From: Tritrichomonas musculus
Taxonomy: Eukaryota; Parabasalia; Tritrichomonadida; Tritrichomonadidae
Assembly: GCA_039105265.1 (NCBI GenBank)
Contig: JAPFFF010000025.1
Coordinates: 1-64,000, forward strand
Direction of reading: 5' to 3'
Length of the DNA: 64,000 nucleotides
Made by a program: the position numbers and the translations under genes
Notes under the pieces: generated by a model
What the model was told of the DNA's origin: nothing
Seen by the model: only the letters and a program-made list of their open reading frames with translations
The model's database searches: none
Part shown: piece by piece, positions 1 to 10,691 of the stretch
How the letters are laid out: every line of letters starts with the position of its first letter
Numbering within the stretch: position 1 is the first letter of the stretch

Positions 1-3000
1 GTCAAACATTGCAGTGTGGCTGTTTTGATCAACATCAAAAATTGTCACTGAATTATTTTTTATCTCAGCTCGAATGATGGTTTGAATCAACTTGTTTTCT
101 TTTTCAATATAAATAGAACGATTATAAACTTCAATTAATCCTGAAGCTGAAGAACGAGTGTACCACAATAAATGTTCATTATTAGAATAATGCATTCCAA
201 GTGTAGGTTCGCATTCTCTTTCATCATAAAAAACAACTTTTTTCTCTGAAAAAACTCTTGTCATGCTTGAAAACAAAGAAGCTCCAAAATTACAAATTCC
301 AGAAACAAAATGAGCAACAAATTTAGTAATTCCAATTCCTGCACCAATAAGATAACCACAGAAATCATTCTTACCATCATTTTTTCCTCTTTCAATAGGT
401 TCGTAAACCAGCTTTTTAGCTCCTTCTTTAAGCGACGAAATGAATGCAGAAAATCCCCATTTTAATGCTTCCAAAGAAGTTTCATCTGTCCTATTTTTTG
501 GAGGTGAACTAGTGTAAATATCAAGCATTGAAGAAAGGTAACAAAGAAAAGATTCAGCAAAAGAAAGAATAGATGCAGCTTTCATTAACACGCGTTTTAA
601 CATGATTTTTCTCATTTCAGGCTTGGTGACAAATTCAACAACATTGTGAAGTTTTTCTTTAGGATTTTTAATTGACAATTGTTCAATTATCATTCTTCTT
701 ATTTCATGAGATATTTTGTATAAGATTTCATAAGTTGTTCCTGATAAATTCCGAAATGAATGAGGCTCATAAATTGTTATTGCAACGTTATCAAAAGATG
801 GAATAAAATTGACGATTCTTCTAATTTGGAATTTATTCTGAAGTGGATGATAAGATCTCGTTGTTCTTGAATGGAAAGATAAATAAACAATGAATTGATG
901 AATTAAAATATGATTTATATGATATTTAACTTGTTCAGGCATCAAGTTTCGAATGATTTCAGTCAATGGAATATCATTCATTTTGAATTCAAATTTGATC
1001 TTCTCATTTTCATGGCCATTTTCAGAAGCATCTTTTTCATCAATGTAAAATATATGGCCAATGAAATCCGAAATAAATGATAAGTCAATTCGAACATTAA
1101 CCGGCTGAATGTTTAATTCAAATTTTCCATATTTATGACAGCCAAAAGAATCAACACCAAATTGAATAGCTGGTTGATCTCCATTTGGAAGAATTTGAAA
1201 TATTGATGGATAAATTGCATATTGATTTTGATCGTCTAACTTAACTGTGCCAATAAAGATTTTTGTTTTAGTAATGAATTCGTTAATTGATGAATCAACA
1301 TGAATATCTTTTAACGTTAAATTACAAAGTTCTTGAAATTGGTTGGTGATAATTAAAAATGAAAGATGACTGAAATCAATTGATAAATGAATTATATCAT
1401 CTTTCAGTCGTGAAATGTCAGATACATTTACACTAATGTATGATTCATCAAAATGAGAAGAAATACCGAAATAGGAAGTGAAATATTCAGTGGAATTCAA
1501 ATTCAGATTCTTTGAAATACTTATTTCATTATCAGCAACATTACACAATGTAATTGTTGAACCTTCATTTGTTGAAAGATCAACATAATAATATAAATTC
1601 ATTCCTTTAATCTTATTTCCTGTGGCTTCAATTTTTGAAGGAAAAGAAAGTTGATTAATGTCAATTTCAAATGAAACAATATTAGATATTTCACAATAAA
1701 TGATTGTTGGCATGTTTTCATCAAATAAAAAGAATGGAACTGATTGGTTTGGATTTACAATATGTGATGAATCAGGTGTATTTTTTTGAAAGAAGAACAC
1801 TTTGTAATCAGTATTATTGACAAATGAATAAGGCAACGTTCTGTTTAACATAAATGTTATGAAATGAATCTCTTTTTCAATTGACAATTGAAGAAGAACT
1901 GGTTCTTCAATTGGATGAATTTTGATATATTGTGAATTAATCTTTTCTAAATTAATATTGCCTGAATAATTCAAATTTTTCTTAATGTTCTGATTATCAT
2001 CAAATGCCTTAGATTTTTCAACAATTGCAATCGAGAAATTTAAAGACTTTCGAATAAAAGTGATTGGAATTGTTGAATTTGGAGGAATTTCAATTGGCTT
2101 TCCATCAAAAAGATTAATTGAAAATGTCTCATTTGTTTGATTGTAAAACAAATATTGAGGAATGATAAAGAAAATGAATGTGTTTGGATTCAAATGACTA
2201 TTATACAGAGCATGACAATGAGCTAATGAAACTTTTTCATCATCCAAAGGAATTGTCAAATCTTTAATAACGTCAAAATTTGATATAGTAAATGGATTCA
2301 ATGCCCATTGATTTGAATACTCAGAAGAGATATAAATATCAACTTTTTTGGTCTGTTCAATTACTGGCGATAACATTGAAGGATTATCAAAATTCAAAAT
2401 ACTTTGAACAGTTTGAATTGGGAAAAATTGTGATAAGAAATCATCACAATTTAATTTTTTCTCACTTTCAATTGGCTCGTCTGGTGAAAAACCGAAAACA
2501 ACAGGAATTGAAAGTGAACTGTAATATATCAAAAAAGGTGAAATGGAAATGATATCCATTCTTTCTGAATTGAAAGAGAATTGAAGAATAAATTCTTTTC
2601 CTTTCGAATCAGTTGTTTTTATGAATTGTTTCTTGTCTTTCAATTCATTTAAATTTAATTCAATATGAACCTTTTTAATATCATTTGAATCTAGAATGTC
2701 AAATGAAATTGCTTCTGAATCAGGCTTGAAAAATGGAACTGGCACAATTTTAGTTGGTTTTAATTTAATTTTTTCTATTTTATTTCCGTTTAATGTTTTG
2801 ATTGATATTGTTATTGTCGATATCAATTCATTACGGAAGTAATAAGGAGTGTCAAATGAAATGACAGTATGAAGTGTTTCAATTTCTCTTTTCTTCGAAA
2901 CAATGATAAATTTATTATCAAGTTGAATAACTGATTTTTTATTCAATTCAACCAATTGAGATTCAGAATCACTCTTCACAATAATTGAATGCAATTTTTC

Positions 3001-6000
3001 AATGGTGAAATCTAAACAAAAAGTTTCCTTTTTATGTAATAAAATTAATTGATTGTTAAATTGAATATTTAAATTTGTGTTTGAATTGTTTTTAAAAGAA
3101 ATTGGTGATAATAGTTTAAGTTGAAGTCTTGTTGAATCAATCCAAACAAGAATAAAATGTTTTCCAAAGAAAAGTGGAAAAGAAATTTTTGAAAAAGATG
3201 TGTAAATTTGAATTGGATTGACATTTGAACCAATTTTTAATTTTATATCAGAATCAGCAAAATTTGTAACATTTGGAAGATGTTCTTGTGATTTTAATAT
3301 GTATTCATTATTGTTTACAATCAATGTTATTTCGGTTCCTGTTTCATTCATAATTGAATAAGGCTGCCTAATTTCGTCTTCTGTTGCAGTTAAATTCTTT
3401 AAAATTTGATTTATTGTATTTGTTGATATTTCAAATTTAACTGGATTTAATGCTTTAATTGAACAATTTTTCTTAGTTTCAGATAATTCACCTTTACTAA
3501 GAATTTTGAAAGGTGGAGCCAAATCAGTTGATGTGAAACCATCAGAAGAGGAAAAAAGAATTTTTGTTTGTGCAAACATAATTGCTCTTTGATTTTGATT
3601 TTTAAGATCAAAATCAGTATTTTCAAATGTCAATGAAATGCATCTTCTTGACTTTGTCTGATGAACAATGATCTTAATCAATGGAACATTGACTCTGATT
3701 GTTTCAATTGGAATTTGATAAATTAAAATTTTCTTTGGTGCATTAGCAAATGAACTTTTTGTGAACAACGATATCATTTTAATTAATTGGTAAATTTTTA
3801 ACATTGATAAAGTTATCTTAATTGAAGGAATGTCAACAACCATATTTTTATCTAATATGAATTTCAATGAATTAATTTCAATGATTTCATCATTGTTTAA
3901 ATTAATTGAAAAATTAAAAACTTGCAAATAAATGTAAGGAATAAATCGATGTAATGTGTTAACTTTGAGTTTGATTGGTGACTCAAAAATAACATTTAAA
4001 TAATTTTCACCAAAACAAAAATTAAATTGAATTGGATTTACTTTAATTCTGAGATTATTTTGGGTGGTTGGAAGATTACTTTTTGATAGCAACGATAAAA
4101 CATCAATTAAAGGAATGACAAAAATTGTAATTTTTTCTAAATTGATTGCCAAATCAATGATATTTTGTTTGATATCTATACTCATTTGAACAACATCTTT
4201 CGATTTGAATTTAACGATGGATGAGTCAATGGAGTCAACTGAAATTGAAGTATCAATTTTTGAATTGATGAAATATAAGTCAGAAGTGAAATATTTCATC
4301 ACCAAATCATTTGATATCGACATGTTATCAATCATCAATACCAATTTAATACCAATGTCATGTGGAAGTGCAATTTCTTGTGATGGAACGTTGATATTTA
4401 ATAGTAAATTAGCCAACTTTTTATTTATATTTAAATCACAATTGTCTGTATGAATCAAAATTTCAGTGATTTGATCAAAAATAACTTCTGATTTGTATAG
4501 AATTTGTTTTGATATGATCATATCTTCACATGTGATTTGATCCAATGTGGCATAAGTGTTTAATTTGTTATTATCAATAGATGCATTTATATCTTTGACG
4601 TTTAAAATCAATTGATCTTTATTTGTGATTGACAATTGAATTCTAAACTTTTCAATAAGACATCCAATTTTTATCTTTGGTAATTCAATGCTTTTTGAAT
4701 CATGTTTTATTGTTACAGATTCTTGATTAGAATCATATTCATTGTTCGTGTCGCTTGTTGAAGTAAATTCTAAATCATTTTTTGATGCCAATCTTTTGTT
4801 TTGATTATTGATGATTTCGAGTGCATCTTTTGGGACCATTGCTATCAACTCCATCACTTTAGCGGAAACTTCTGCCAATTTAACATTTATTGATTTTTGG
4901 TCATAAACAGCAGTTAAATGTTTCAATGAAAAAAGATCAGCTAATTCAATTGATTTCAATCTAAACTTAAAAACTGAGTTTTTAAACTTTAAAATGATTT
5001 TGCGAATTTGTAACGTTTTCGTTTGGCATGTATGAGGAATTTTTATATTAACGTTCATTCCTTTCATCTCAAGATTAAAATTAACATCAATTTTTGGAAA
5101 TGAATCAACTCTAAACAGAGCTTGATACTTCATGAATAAGTTAATGAAATCTTGTATAACAACAATGTATTTGAAAGGAATTGCACAAGAAAAAAGAGGG
5201 ATGTTTAATGATATGTTATTTCCTACTAAAGTTCCAGTTAGAGAAAAATCAGTTGATACTTTTGCTTCAGTATCAGTTATCAATGAAATCCACGCATTAC
5301 TAAATTTAAGTGTTTTTTCTAAAGTCTTTGGATCAGTTGTAAAAGAAAGGTTATCAAAAGCATATTGAATTGCGCGATTACTTCTTGATCCAACAACTTT
5401 TATAACTGATGAAAGAACTTGAATGTTTAATTCAATATGTCTAGTTTTGATAAAAGCAAGAAGATTCAACCGACTAATATCAGATGCACACAGATTAATT
5501 AGACTGAGATCAGTAACAATTTGAAGCAAAGCATCCAAATTGACAGTGTAATTATTTTGTGAAATTTGAAGTGAAATGAGCCAATTTGAATATGAAAGAA
5601 ATGGAATAACAACTTCTAATTTCATTTCAATTTGATCATTATCAATCGATCTAAAAACAACAACTTCTTTCTCTTTTTTATATTTAACACAAACAGAAGA
5701 GCCAGAAGCATGAATTAAAGTTGATTTCAAATCTTTTTCAATGGCAAATTTAATATTTTTTAAATCAACAGAAATATGATTTTTACCTGAATTTCTTTTT
5801 AAATTAATTGTTACAAGTCCACCTTTAAAATTCAAAGCAAAGTTTGTTACTATCTTTCTAACAATATGAACAGGATCAATTCGTATTTCTTTAATGATTT
5901 TCTTTGTTGTTTTTGCTGAAATTTTCCTTTTCTTTTTCCCTTTCCTTTTCTTGTGCTGAATTAATCGATAAGCAGCACGAAATGCAACAATTGTTGTATA

Positions 6001-7287
6001 ATCAAGTTCTTCCTCCATTTTTCTAATGATTTGCAAACTTCTTTGATTTTTCTTCTTGTAATTTTTCAGAAAAATCACTCTTTTCAAAAGAAGATTCAAT
6101 TTTTGTGAAAAGTCAAAAGTTGCATTCGAAATCTTAGAAACTGCGCATTTATGACAATAAAGCCAAAATGCTTGTGGGTCACTAAATGAAGGTCTCGGAA
6201 TATGAGCAACGGAAAACTTTTTTTGAAAAGAATCAAAAGTTTTCATCAAATCAAGAAACAATGGAATGTATTGTTCTTTCAAATTCATTATCACTTTTTC
6301 AATAACTGGCTCAAAAAAGATTTGAGGGTCATTTTTATTGAATTTAATTAAACCACTGAATGAAAACGGTTTCAATATCCAATTATGCTTCTGACTTTCA
6401 TATAATTGTGAAAGTTCTGCCGCACATTTCTCTTTGGAACTTGTGTCAATGGGAGGAACGTCGACATCCATGTAAATTCCGAGGTCTGAAAAGACGGCCT
6501 CTTTAACAATTTTCTTATTTGAAACGGATTCTAAATTTGCCGGGTTGTGAAGAACAAGTTTTGGTATAACAATGCCTATTGATGTCACTTTTTCTTCTTT
6601 TTGAGAGGGTTGAGGTTTGGTGTTCTCAAAAAGTGAAAATCGAGATAAATTTTCTGTCACAAAATCATCAAAATCAGTCGAATCTCCAGATGAATATTCA
6701 TCGGTGGCTTCATCATTGTTTGGAATATCTTCTTTTTTATCGCCTTCTGAATTTATGGTGTCACTTTTTGTAAAAGTGCTTTGATAAGAAAAACGGGAAA
6801 TAATTTGATCTGAGCTCTCTTTTGGCAAGTATTCTATTTGAACATGGATGTGTTTAATCTCCATTATAACATTTGATATAATGGTTCTGAAAACTGAAAG
6901 AAAACTGTTATTGGATAATAATGCAAGGATTAATTTGTAGCATTTTCGGAAATATTTATAAGCTTTTAGCATTCTTAATTTCATATTGGCAATTGTTTCT
7001 GGCGTTGGATTATTATTACTCAAAACTGCAAGGATAGTTACACTATCAATAGTTATTAAAATAGGATCTGTCTTAAACTTTGTTGGTATATGGATTACAA
7101 CGTTTTTAATACTCCCATTTTTTATGAAAAGTGGTATACCGTGTTGAAGTAAGGCATCAGGATATATATCTAATTGTGAAATTACTAAATTCTTTTGAGT
7201 AAGAGAACCTGAAATATCACTTTTATTAACTTCAACCATATAAGCTGAAATCGCTCCATTAATGAAAGTTTTAATAATGTTTTGCAT
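1..7287 (-). CDS. VPS13-like bridge lipid-transfer protein (3' end outside window)
   Basis: One frame sampled at about 20 places has no stop from 7356 to base 1, so at least 2429 codons lie here and the C-terminus is beyond the left edge. The first 100 residues match the chorein/VPS13 N-terminal domain: an amphipathic start, then YMVEVNKSDISGSLTQKNL, a GIPLFIKNGSIKNVVIHIP stretch and an ITIDSVTIL strand. Around residues 2265-2340 there is a VPS13/ATG2 C-terminal-like block (EALKWGFSAFISSLKEGAKK, then GYLIGAGIGITKFVAHFVSG). The long middle is Ile/Asn-rich beta-type sequence with a Lys-rich patch (KKRKGKKRK) near 5940. VPS13 proteins form lipid-conducting grooves at membrane contact sites; that role is inferred from the family. 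Start: Met at 7287 aligns with the family start; an in-frame Met at 7356 would add 23 residues. Confidence 0.82.
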   Translation of the reverse strand, partial: MQNIIKTFINGAISAYMVEVNKSDISGSLTQKNLVISQLDIYPDALLQHGIPLFIKNGSIKNVVIHIPTKFKTDPILITIDSVTILAVLSNNNPTPETIANMKLRMLKAYKYFRKCYKLILALLSNNSFLSVFRTIISNVIMEIKHIHVQIEYLPKESSDQIISRFSYQSTFTKSDTINSEGDKKEDIPNNDEATDEYSSGDSTDFDDFVTENLSRFSLFENTKPQPSQKEEKVTSIGIVIPKLVLHNPANLESVSNKKIVKEAVFSDLGIYMDVDVPPIDTSSKEKCAAELSQLYESQKHNWILKPFSFSGLIKFNKNDPQIFFEPVIEKVIMNLKEQYIPLFLDLMKTFDSFQKKFSVAHIPRPSFSDPQAFWLYCHKCAVSKISNATFDFSQKLNLLLKRVIFLKNYKKKNQRSLQIIRKMEEELDYTTIVAFRAAYRLIQHKKRKGKKKRKISAKTTKKIIKEIRIDPVHIVRKIVTNFALNFKGGLVTINLKRNSGKNHISVDLKNIKFAIEKDLKSTLIHASGSSVCVKYKKEKEVVVFRSIDNDQIEMKLEVVIPFLSYSNWLISLQISQNNYTVNLDALLQIVTDLSLINLCASDISRLNLLAFIKTRHIELNIQVLSSVIKVVGSRSNRAIQYAFDNLSFTTDPKTLEKTLKFSNAWISLITDTEAKVSTDFSLTGTLVGNNISLNIPLFSCAIPFKYIVVIQDFINLFMKYQALFRVDSFPKIDVNFNLEMKGMNVNIKIPHTCQTKTLQIRKIILKFKNSVFKFRLKSIELADLFSLKHLTAVYDQKSINVKLAEVSAKVMELIAMVPKDALEIINNQNKRLASKNDLEFTSTSDTNNEYDSNQESVTIKHDSKSIELPKIKIGCLIEKFRIQLSITNKDQLILNVKDINASIDNNKLNTYATLDQITCEDMIISKQILYKSEVIFDQITEILIHTDNCDLNINKKLANLLLNINVPSQEIALPHDIGIKLVLMIDNMSISNDLVMKYFTSDLYFINSKIDTSISVDSIDSSIVKFKSKDVVQMSIDIKQNIIDLAINLEKITIFVIPLIDVLSLLSKSNLPTTQNNLRIKVNPIQFNFCFGENYLNVIFESPIKLKVNTLHRFIPYIYLQVFNFSINLNNDEIIEINSLKFILDKNMVVDIPSIKITLSMLKIYQLIKMISLFTKSSFANAPKKILIYQIPIETIRVNVPLIKIIVHQTKSRRCISLTFENTDFDLKNQNQRAIMFAQTKILFSSSDGFTSTDLAPPFKILSKGELSETKKNCSIKALNPVKFEISTNTINQILKNLTATEDEIRQPYSIMNETGTEITLIVNNNEYILKSQEHLPNVTNFADSDIKLKIGSNVNPIQIYTSFSKISFPLFFGKHFILVWIDSTRLQLKLLSPISFKNNSNTNLNIQFNNQLILLHKKETFCLDFTIEKLHSIIVKSDSESQLVELNKKSVIQLDNKFIIVSKKREIETLHTVISFDTPYYFRNELISTITISIKTLNGNKIEKIKLKPTKIVPVPFFKPDSEAISFDILDSNDIKKVHIELNLNELKDKKQFIKTTDSKGKEFILQFSFNSERMDIISISPFLIYYSSLSIPVVFGFSPDEPIESEKKLNCDDFLSQFFPIQTVQSILNFDNPSMLSPVIEQTKKVDIYISSEYSNQWALNPFTISNFDVIKDLTIPLDDEKVSLAHCHALYNSHLNPNTFIFFIIPQYLFYNQTNETFSINLFDGKPIEIPPNSTIPITFIRKSLNFSIAIVEKSKAFDDNQNIKKNLNYSGNINLEKINSQYIKIHPIEEPVLLQLSIEKEIHFITFMLNRTLPYSFVNNTDYKVFFFQKNTPDSSHIVNPNQSVPFFLFDENMPTIIYCEISNIVSFEIDINQLSFPSKIEATGNKIKGMNLYYYVDLSTNEGSTITLCNVADNEISISKNLNLNSTEYFTSYFGISSHFDESYISVNVSDISRLKDDIIHLSIDFSHLSFLIITNQFQELCNLTLKDIHVDSSINEFITKTKIFIGTVKLDDQNQYAIYPSIFQILPNGDQPAIQFGVDSFGCHKYGKFELNIQPVNVRIDLSFISDFIGHIFYIDEKDASENGHENEKIKFEFKMNDIPLTEIIRNLMPEQVKYHINHILIHQFIVYLSFHSRTTRSYHPLQNKFQIRRIVNFIPSFDNVAITIYEPHSFRNLSGTTYEILYKISHEIRRMIIEQLSIKNPKEKLHNVVEFVTKPEMRKIMLKRVLMKAASILSFAESFLCYLSSMLDIYTSSPPKNRTDETSLEALKWGFSAFISSLKEGAKKLVYEPIERGKNDGKNDFCGYLIGAGIGITKFVAHFVSGICNFGASLFSSMTRVFSEKKVVFYDERECEPTLGMHYSNNEHLLWYTRSSASGLIEVYNRSIYIEKENKLIQTIIRAEIKNNSVTIFDVDQNSHTAMFD

Positions 7288-7613
7288 AACAATAAGATTA
7301 AATGAAAAATTTTTCTCAGAATAAAAAGAAGATATGATTGAAAAATTGAATTTCATTGATAATTGAAAAGAATTATTTTATTTTTTTTTCAAAATTTTTT
7401 ACATTAACGATCATATTTTATTTTTGATATAATAATAAGTAAAAATCAAAACAATAGTATTTTATGCCTTTAATATATCAAATGAACAATATATTTAATG
7501 GTTTATAAAGAAAATATGATTAAAATTTTGAGATTTGGCAATTTTTTATTCAAATATACAATTCAATAAAATTTAATCGTTAGTCTTACTACTAAAATTT
7601 TTATTAGTCACGA

Positions 7614-9839
7614 ATGAGTGTAAGTAATAAATCATCCCAAAAAAATTCTAGAACCAAAATTTCTGATTTTAATAAAGAATTGGTGAATCCATATTCTCAA
7701 TCCAACTCTTTTTCGGGTAATAATAATAATAATTCAGATCAAAGTCCAACCGAAGATAATAGTAATAGTCAAATAAATAAAAGCCAAGGCAAAAAAGATC
7801 CTAAATTTGATTCAAGTAATAATTCTAATGATGATGAAGATGATCAAAATCAATCACAAAGCAAGTCCAAACGAGGAAGAGGAGGAAGAAAAAGCAGCCA
7901 AAGAAAAGGTGAATCAGACAAAGACAACGATTCAAATGATAATGAAGATGATCAAGTAAAACCAAAGCGCGGAAGAGGACGAGGAGGAAGAAAGTCAAGC
8001 CAAAGCAGAGACAAGTCAAACGAAGAAGACAGCAACTCGAGTGAAAATGAAGATGACAAAAACCAGTCACAGAGCAAGCCAAAACGCGGCCGTGGAAGAG
8101 GAGGAAGGAAGTCGAGCCAGAGCAGAGACAAGTCAAACGAAGAAGACAACAACTCGAGTGAGAATGAGGACGACAACGAGAAAAAAGAAAGGCAATGCAA
8201 GCCAAAGCGCGGCCGCGGCAGTGGAGGAAGAAAGTCGAGCCAGAGCAGAGGCAAGTCAAACGAAGAAGGCAGCAATTCAAGCGACAATGAAGACGACCAA
8301 TCCAAGCCAAAGCGCGGAAGAGGCCGAGGAGGAAGGAAGTCGAGCCAGAGCCGAGACAAGTCAAACGAAGAAGACAACAACTCGAGTGAGAATGAAGATG
8401 ACAAAAACCAGTCACAGAGCAAGCCAAAGCGCGGCCGTGGAAGAGGAGGAAGGAAGTCGAGCCAGAGCAGAGGCAAGTCAAACGAAGAAGGCAGCAACTC
8501 AAGCGACAATGAAGACGACCAAGCCAAGCCAAAGCGCGGAAGAGGCCGAGGAGGAAGGAAGTCGAGCCAGAGCCGAGACAAATCGAGCAAAGAAAACAGC
8601 GACTCAAGCGACAATGAAGAAGGCCAGGCCAAGCCAAAGCGCGGAAGCGGCAGAGGCAGAGGCAGATCTGGCTCAAAATCAAAGCGACAAGGAAACGACT
8701 CGAGCGACGACAGTGAAAAAGAATCGCCCAAAAAGTCGAAGATTAAGGGAGCAGACGACTGGAACGACGACGACTACAATGAGTACGACGACGATGGCTA
8801 TGATGAAGAAGGAGGTAAGAAAGAAGGGAAAAGTGACAGATGCGACTCCGATCTTCAATGCGATCCGAGAACTCTCTCTGGGCGCAAAAAGATTGCGCAG
8901 CAAACGATGCTCATCATCACGTATGGCAAGCGCATGGGCAAGTACACGGTGCGCAGGCCGAATGGGACGATTGAGCGTGTTGACATTTCGCGCCAAATCA
9001 GCAACGGTTTCAAGTACTCAAAGACGATAGACTACAATTATTTCCCAACTTTGAACGGCCAAATTGACATTGAAAAATTTTCCCCACTCAATGACCCTGA
9101 TGGCTACTGGAGCCACCCATTAAAGGACCCAGACGAGAACCCAAGTTTCAACGAGAACGCCATCAGGAACAGCCAGACTCTCTCGCGGGAGTTGATTCGG
9201 CTGACAGTTCACCTTGATTCAAAAATGTGCACTTTTTCTACGTTTAACGGTTCATCAATCAGTGCTGCCGAAGAACTTTTTCTGAGATACGATTTGCCAA
9301 CTTGCATTCTCAATTTCACTTCACTGTCAAAACCGCTAATCGACTTTTTGAATGGAGCCGATTCTCAAGAAGATTTTTTGTTGCGCCAAACTTCGCTTTA
9401 CGTCACTTTGAAAGGTAGCCCGATGTACCACGAGGCGAGGAAATGCACAGACACGATCTACACGGACACGATGGTCTATTCATCAAAAATTCCTGCATTT
9501 AGAAGCTCATCTGACGAGACTCTTCTGAAGAAAAGCAGCGTCTTCCAAGTGTCAGTCATCACTGCAATTGCGCCCGATCTGAATCACGGCGATTACGAAA
9601 AGGATCCAAGCAGCAATATTGTGTATATTTACCATGTCAAAGCAAAGGAAGCTCTCTTGACAAGGGCAAGAAGGATGATCATGGTGGCCATTGAAAACCA
9701 AAACAAGGCTTTGGTCATCCAAATAGATGGAAATACGGATACAACTGTTTGGAGAGAAGTGTTTGAGACGTTGCTCATGAAAGAAGGCCTTGGAAAATTC
9801 TTTCAAAAAGTTGTATATGCTATTTACTGCAGTTTATAA
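7614..9839 (+). CDS. RG-rich repeat protein with C-terminal DUF2263 (microbial PARG-like) domain
   Basis: 741 residues. Residues 1-80 are Asn/Ser-rich. Residues ~85-360 hold about eight imperfect repeats of KPKRGRGRGGRKSSQSR followed by an acidic Ser/Asn/Glu/Asp spacer, so basic and acidic blocks alternate; residues ~360-410 are Asp/Glu-rich. From ~420 to the end is a globular domain that reads like the microbial poly(ADP-ribose) glycohydrolase family (DUF2263/TIGR02452): CILNFTSLSKPLIDFLNGAD, SQED, TSLYVTLKGSPMYHEARK, IYTDTMVYSSKIPAFR and VITAIAP follow the family order. The family signature GGG-x(n)-QEE is here LID-x6-QED, so the diphosphate loop and one of the two Glu are changed; activity is uncertain. 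RGG-type tails bind RNA or poly(ADP-ribose) in other proteins; a nuclear ADP-ribose-binding role is inference. The gene is clearly richer in GC than its surroundings. Confidence 0.8.
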   Translation: MSVSNKSSQKNSRTKISDFNKELVNPYSQSNSFSGNNNNNSDQSPTEDNSNSQINKSQGKKDPKFDSSNNSNDDEDDQNQSQSKSKRGRGGRKSSQRKGESDKDNDSNDNEDDQVKPKRGRGRGGRKSSQSRDKSNEEDSNSSENEDDKNQSQSKPKRGRGRGGRKSSQSRDKSNEEDNNSSENEDDNEKKERQCKPKRGRGSGGRKSSQSRGKSNEEGSNSSDNEDDQSKPKRGRGRGGRKSSQSRDKSNEEDNNSSENEDDKNQSQSKPKRGRGRGGRKSSQSRGKSNEEGSNSSDNEDDQAKPKRGRGRGGRKSSQSRDKSSKENSDSSDNEEGQAKPKRGSGRGRGRSGSKSKRQGNDSSDDSEKESPKKSKIKGADDWNDDDYNEYDDDGYDEEGGKKEGKSDRCDSDLQCDPRTLSGRKKIAQQTMLIITYGKRMGKYTVRRPNGTIERVDISRQISNGFKYSKTIDYNYFPTLNGQIDIEKFSPLNDPDGYWSHPLKDPDENPSFNENAIRNSQTLSRELIRLTVHLDSKMCTFSTFNGSSISAAEELFLRYDLPTCILNFTSLSKPLIDFLNGADSQEDFLLRQTSLYVTLKGSPMYHEARKCTDTIYTDTMVYSSKIPAFRSSSDETLLKKSSVFQVSVITAIAPDLNHGDYEKDPSSNIVYIYHVKAKEALLTRARRMIMVAIENQNKALVIQIDGNTDTTVWREVFETLLMKEGLGKFFQKVVYAIYCSL
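7866..8680 (+). repeat. Coding tandem repeat of the RG/KSSQSR unit
   Basis: About eight degenerate units of ~30-40 codons inside the RG-rich gene. Each has a basic core (KPKRGRGRGGRKSSQSR) and an acidic linker of variable length (SNEEDNNSSENEDD, sometimes plus KNQSQS). Several units are nearly identical in DNA, including a GCGCGGCCGTGGAAGAGG-like core, which suggests recent unequal exchange. Long open frames on the opposite strand and in the +2 frame are by-products of this composition. Confidence 0.85.
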
Positions 9840-10691
9840 TTAATAATTTTCATCAAATATCTCTAGTCTTCTCTTTTATAACTCATTAAAAAAAGTTTTA
9901 TTCCAAATTCTATTTATTGAATAATCTTTTTGATATAATATCTTAAAAATTTTAAATAGACCTCAAACTTGATTGATGAAAAAGTAGAGTTATTTGTTCA
10001 AAGTTTAAAAGTTTTGTGATTCAAAAAAACAATAATATTTTTATAAATTTAAAAAAGATTTAATCAAAGAATTAGAACATTTTAAATTTTGTCTGAATAA
10101 AAGAAATATATTTAAAAAAACTATTTTTCTTTCAACTTCATATCAATGATTGATCATTGTTGAACAATAATAGAAAAACTCTTTTGAGTATTGAATGCAT
10201 GAATAAAAGATTCAATAATCTAAGATAATCTTTACATTGATAATAGGAGATTTTCCAAAGCAAAACTCTGCAATTATAAATATGTTTTGCAAGGTGACAA
10301 TGATATCGTTGTCTTTAATAACATAAAACTCTTCACCATTTGCATTAACTAATTTAAAAAGAAATAAATTAGTAATAATCTTTTTTTTATACCTAAACAT
10401 CTTGTATATTGATAAGATACTGTAATAATAAGGAATTGATAAAGAAGTTGAGTCTTTTGGTTTTCCAAGAAATAAATAGGAAAACTCTTCGAAATTTACA
10501 TTATATTAATAATATAAAATTTTTATTATATTCTTTTTTGGCAAAGATATAAAATATTAAATATCACAAAAATTAAATTAAAATTTATGTCACTTTTTGA
10601 ATAAATGCGTTTTTAGTAGAAAATTTTTAAAATTTTTACAAATTGAAATTGCTTATGATATCTAGTTTCATTTCATTTTTTATTTATTGCT
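9840..10691. other. Intergenic, AT-rich, no recognised gene
   Basis: 852 bases between two plus-strand genes. Only a 62-codon minus-strand frame is present, without recognisable features. The 3' end of the RG-rich gene is followed by TAAT/ATTAAT-type sequence typical of the local spacers. I see no RNA gene or mobile-element end. Confidence 0.5.

Noticed and set aside
2292-6773. Several plus-strand ORFs of 64-86 codons
   Set aside because: Antisense to the VPS13-like frame, which is open throughout.
7825-9030. Long minus-strand and +2-frame ORFs in the RG-rich gene
   Set aside because: By-products of the repetitive, stop-poor coding sequence; the main frame has a recognisable C-terminal domain.
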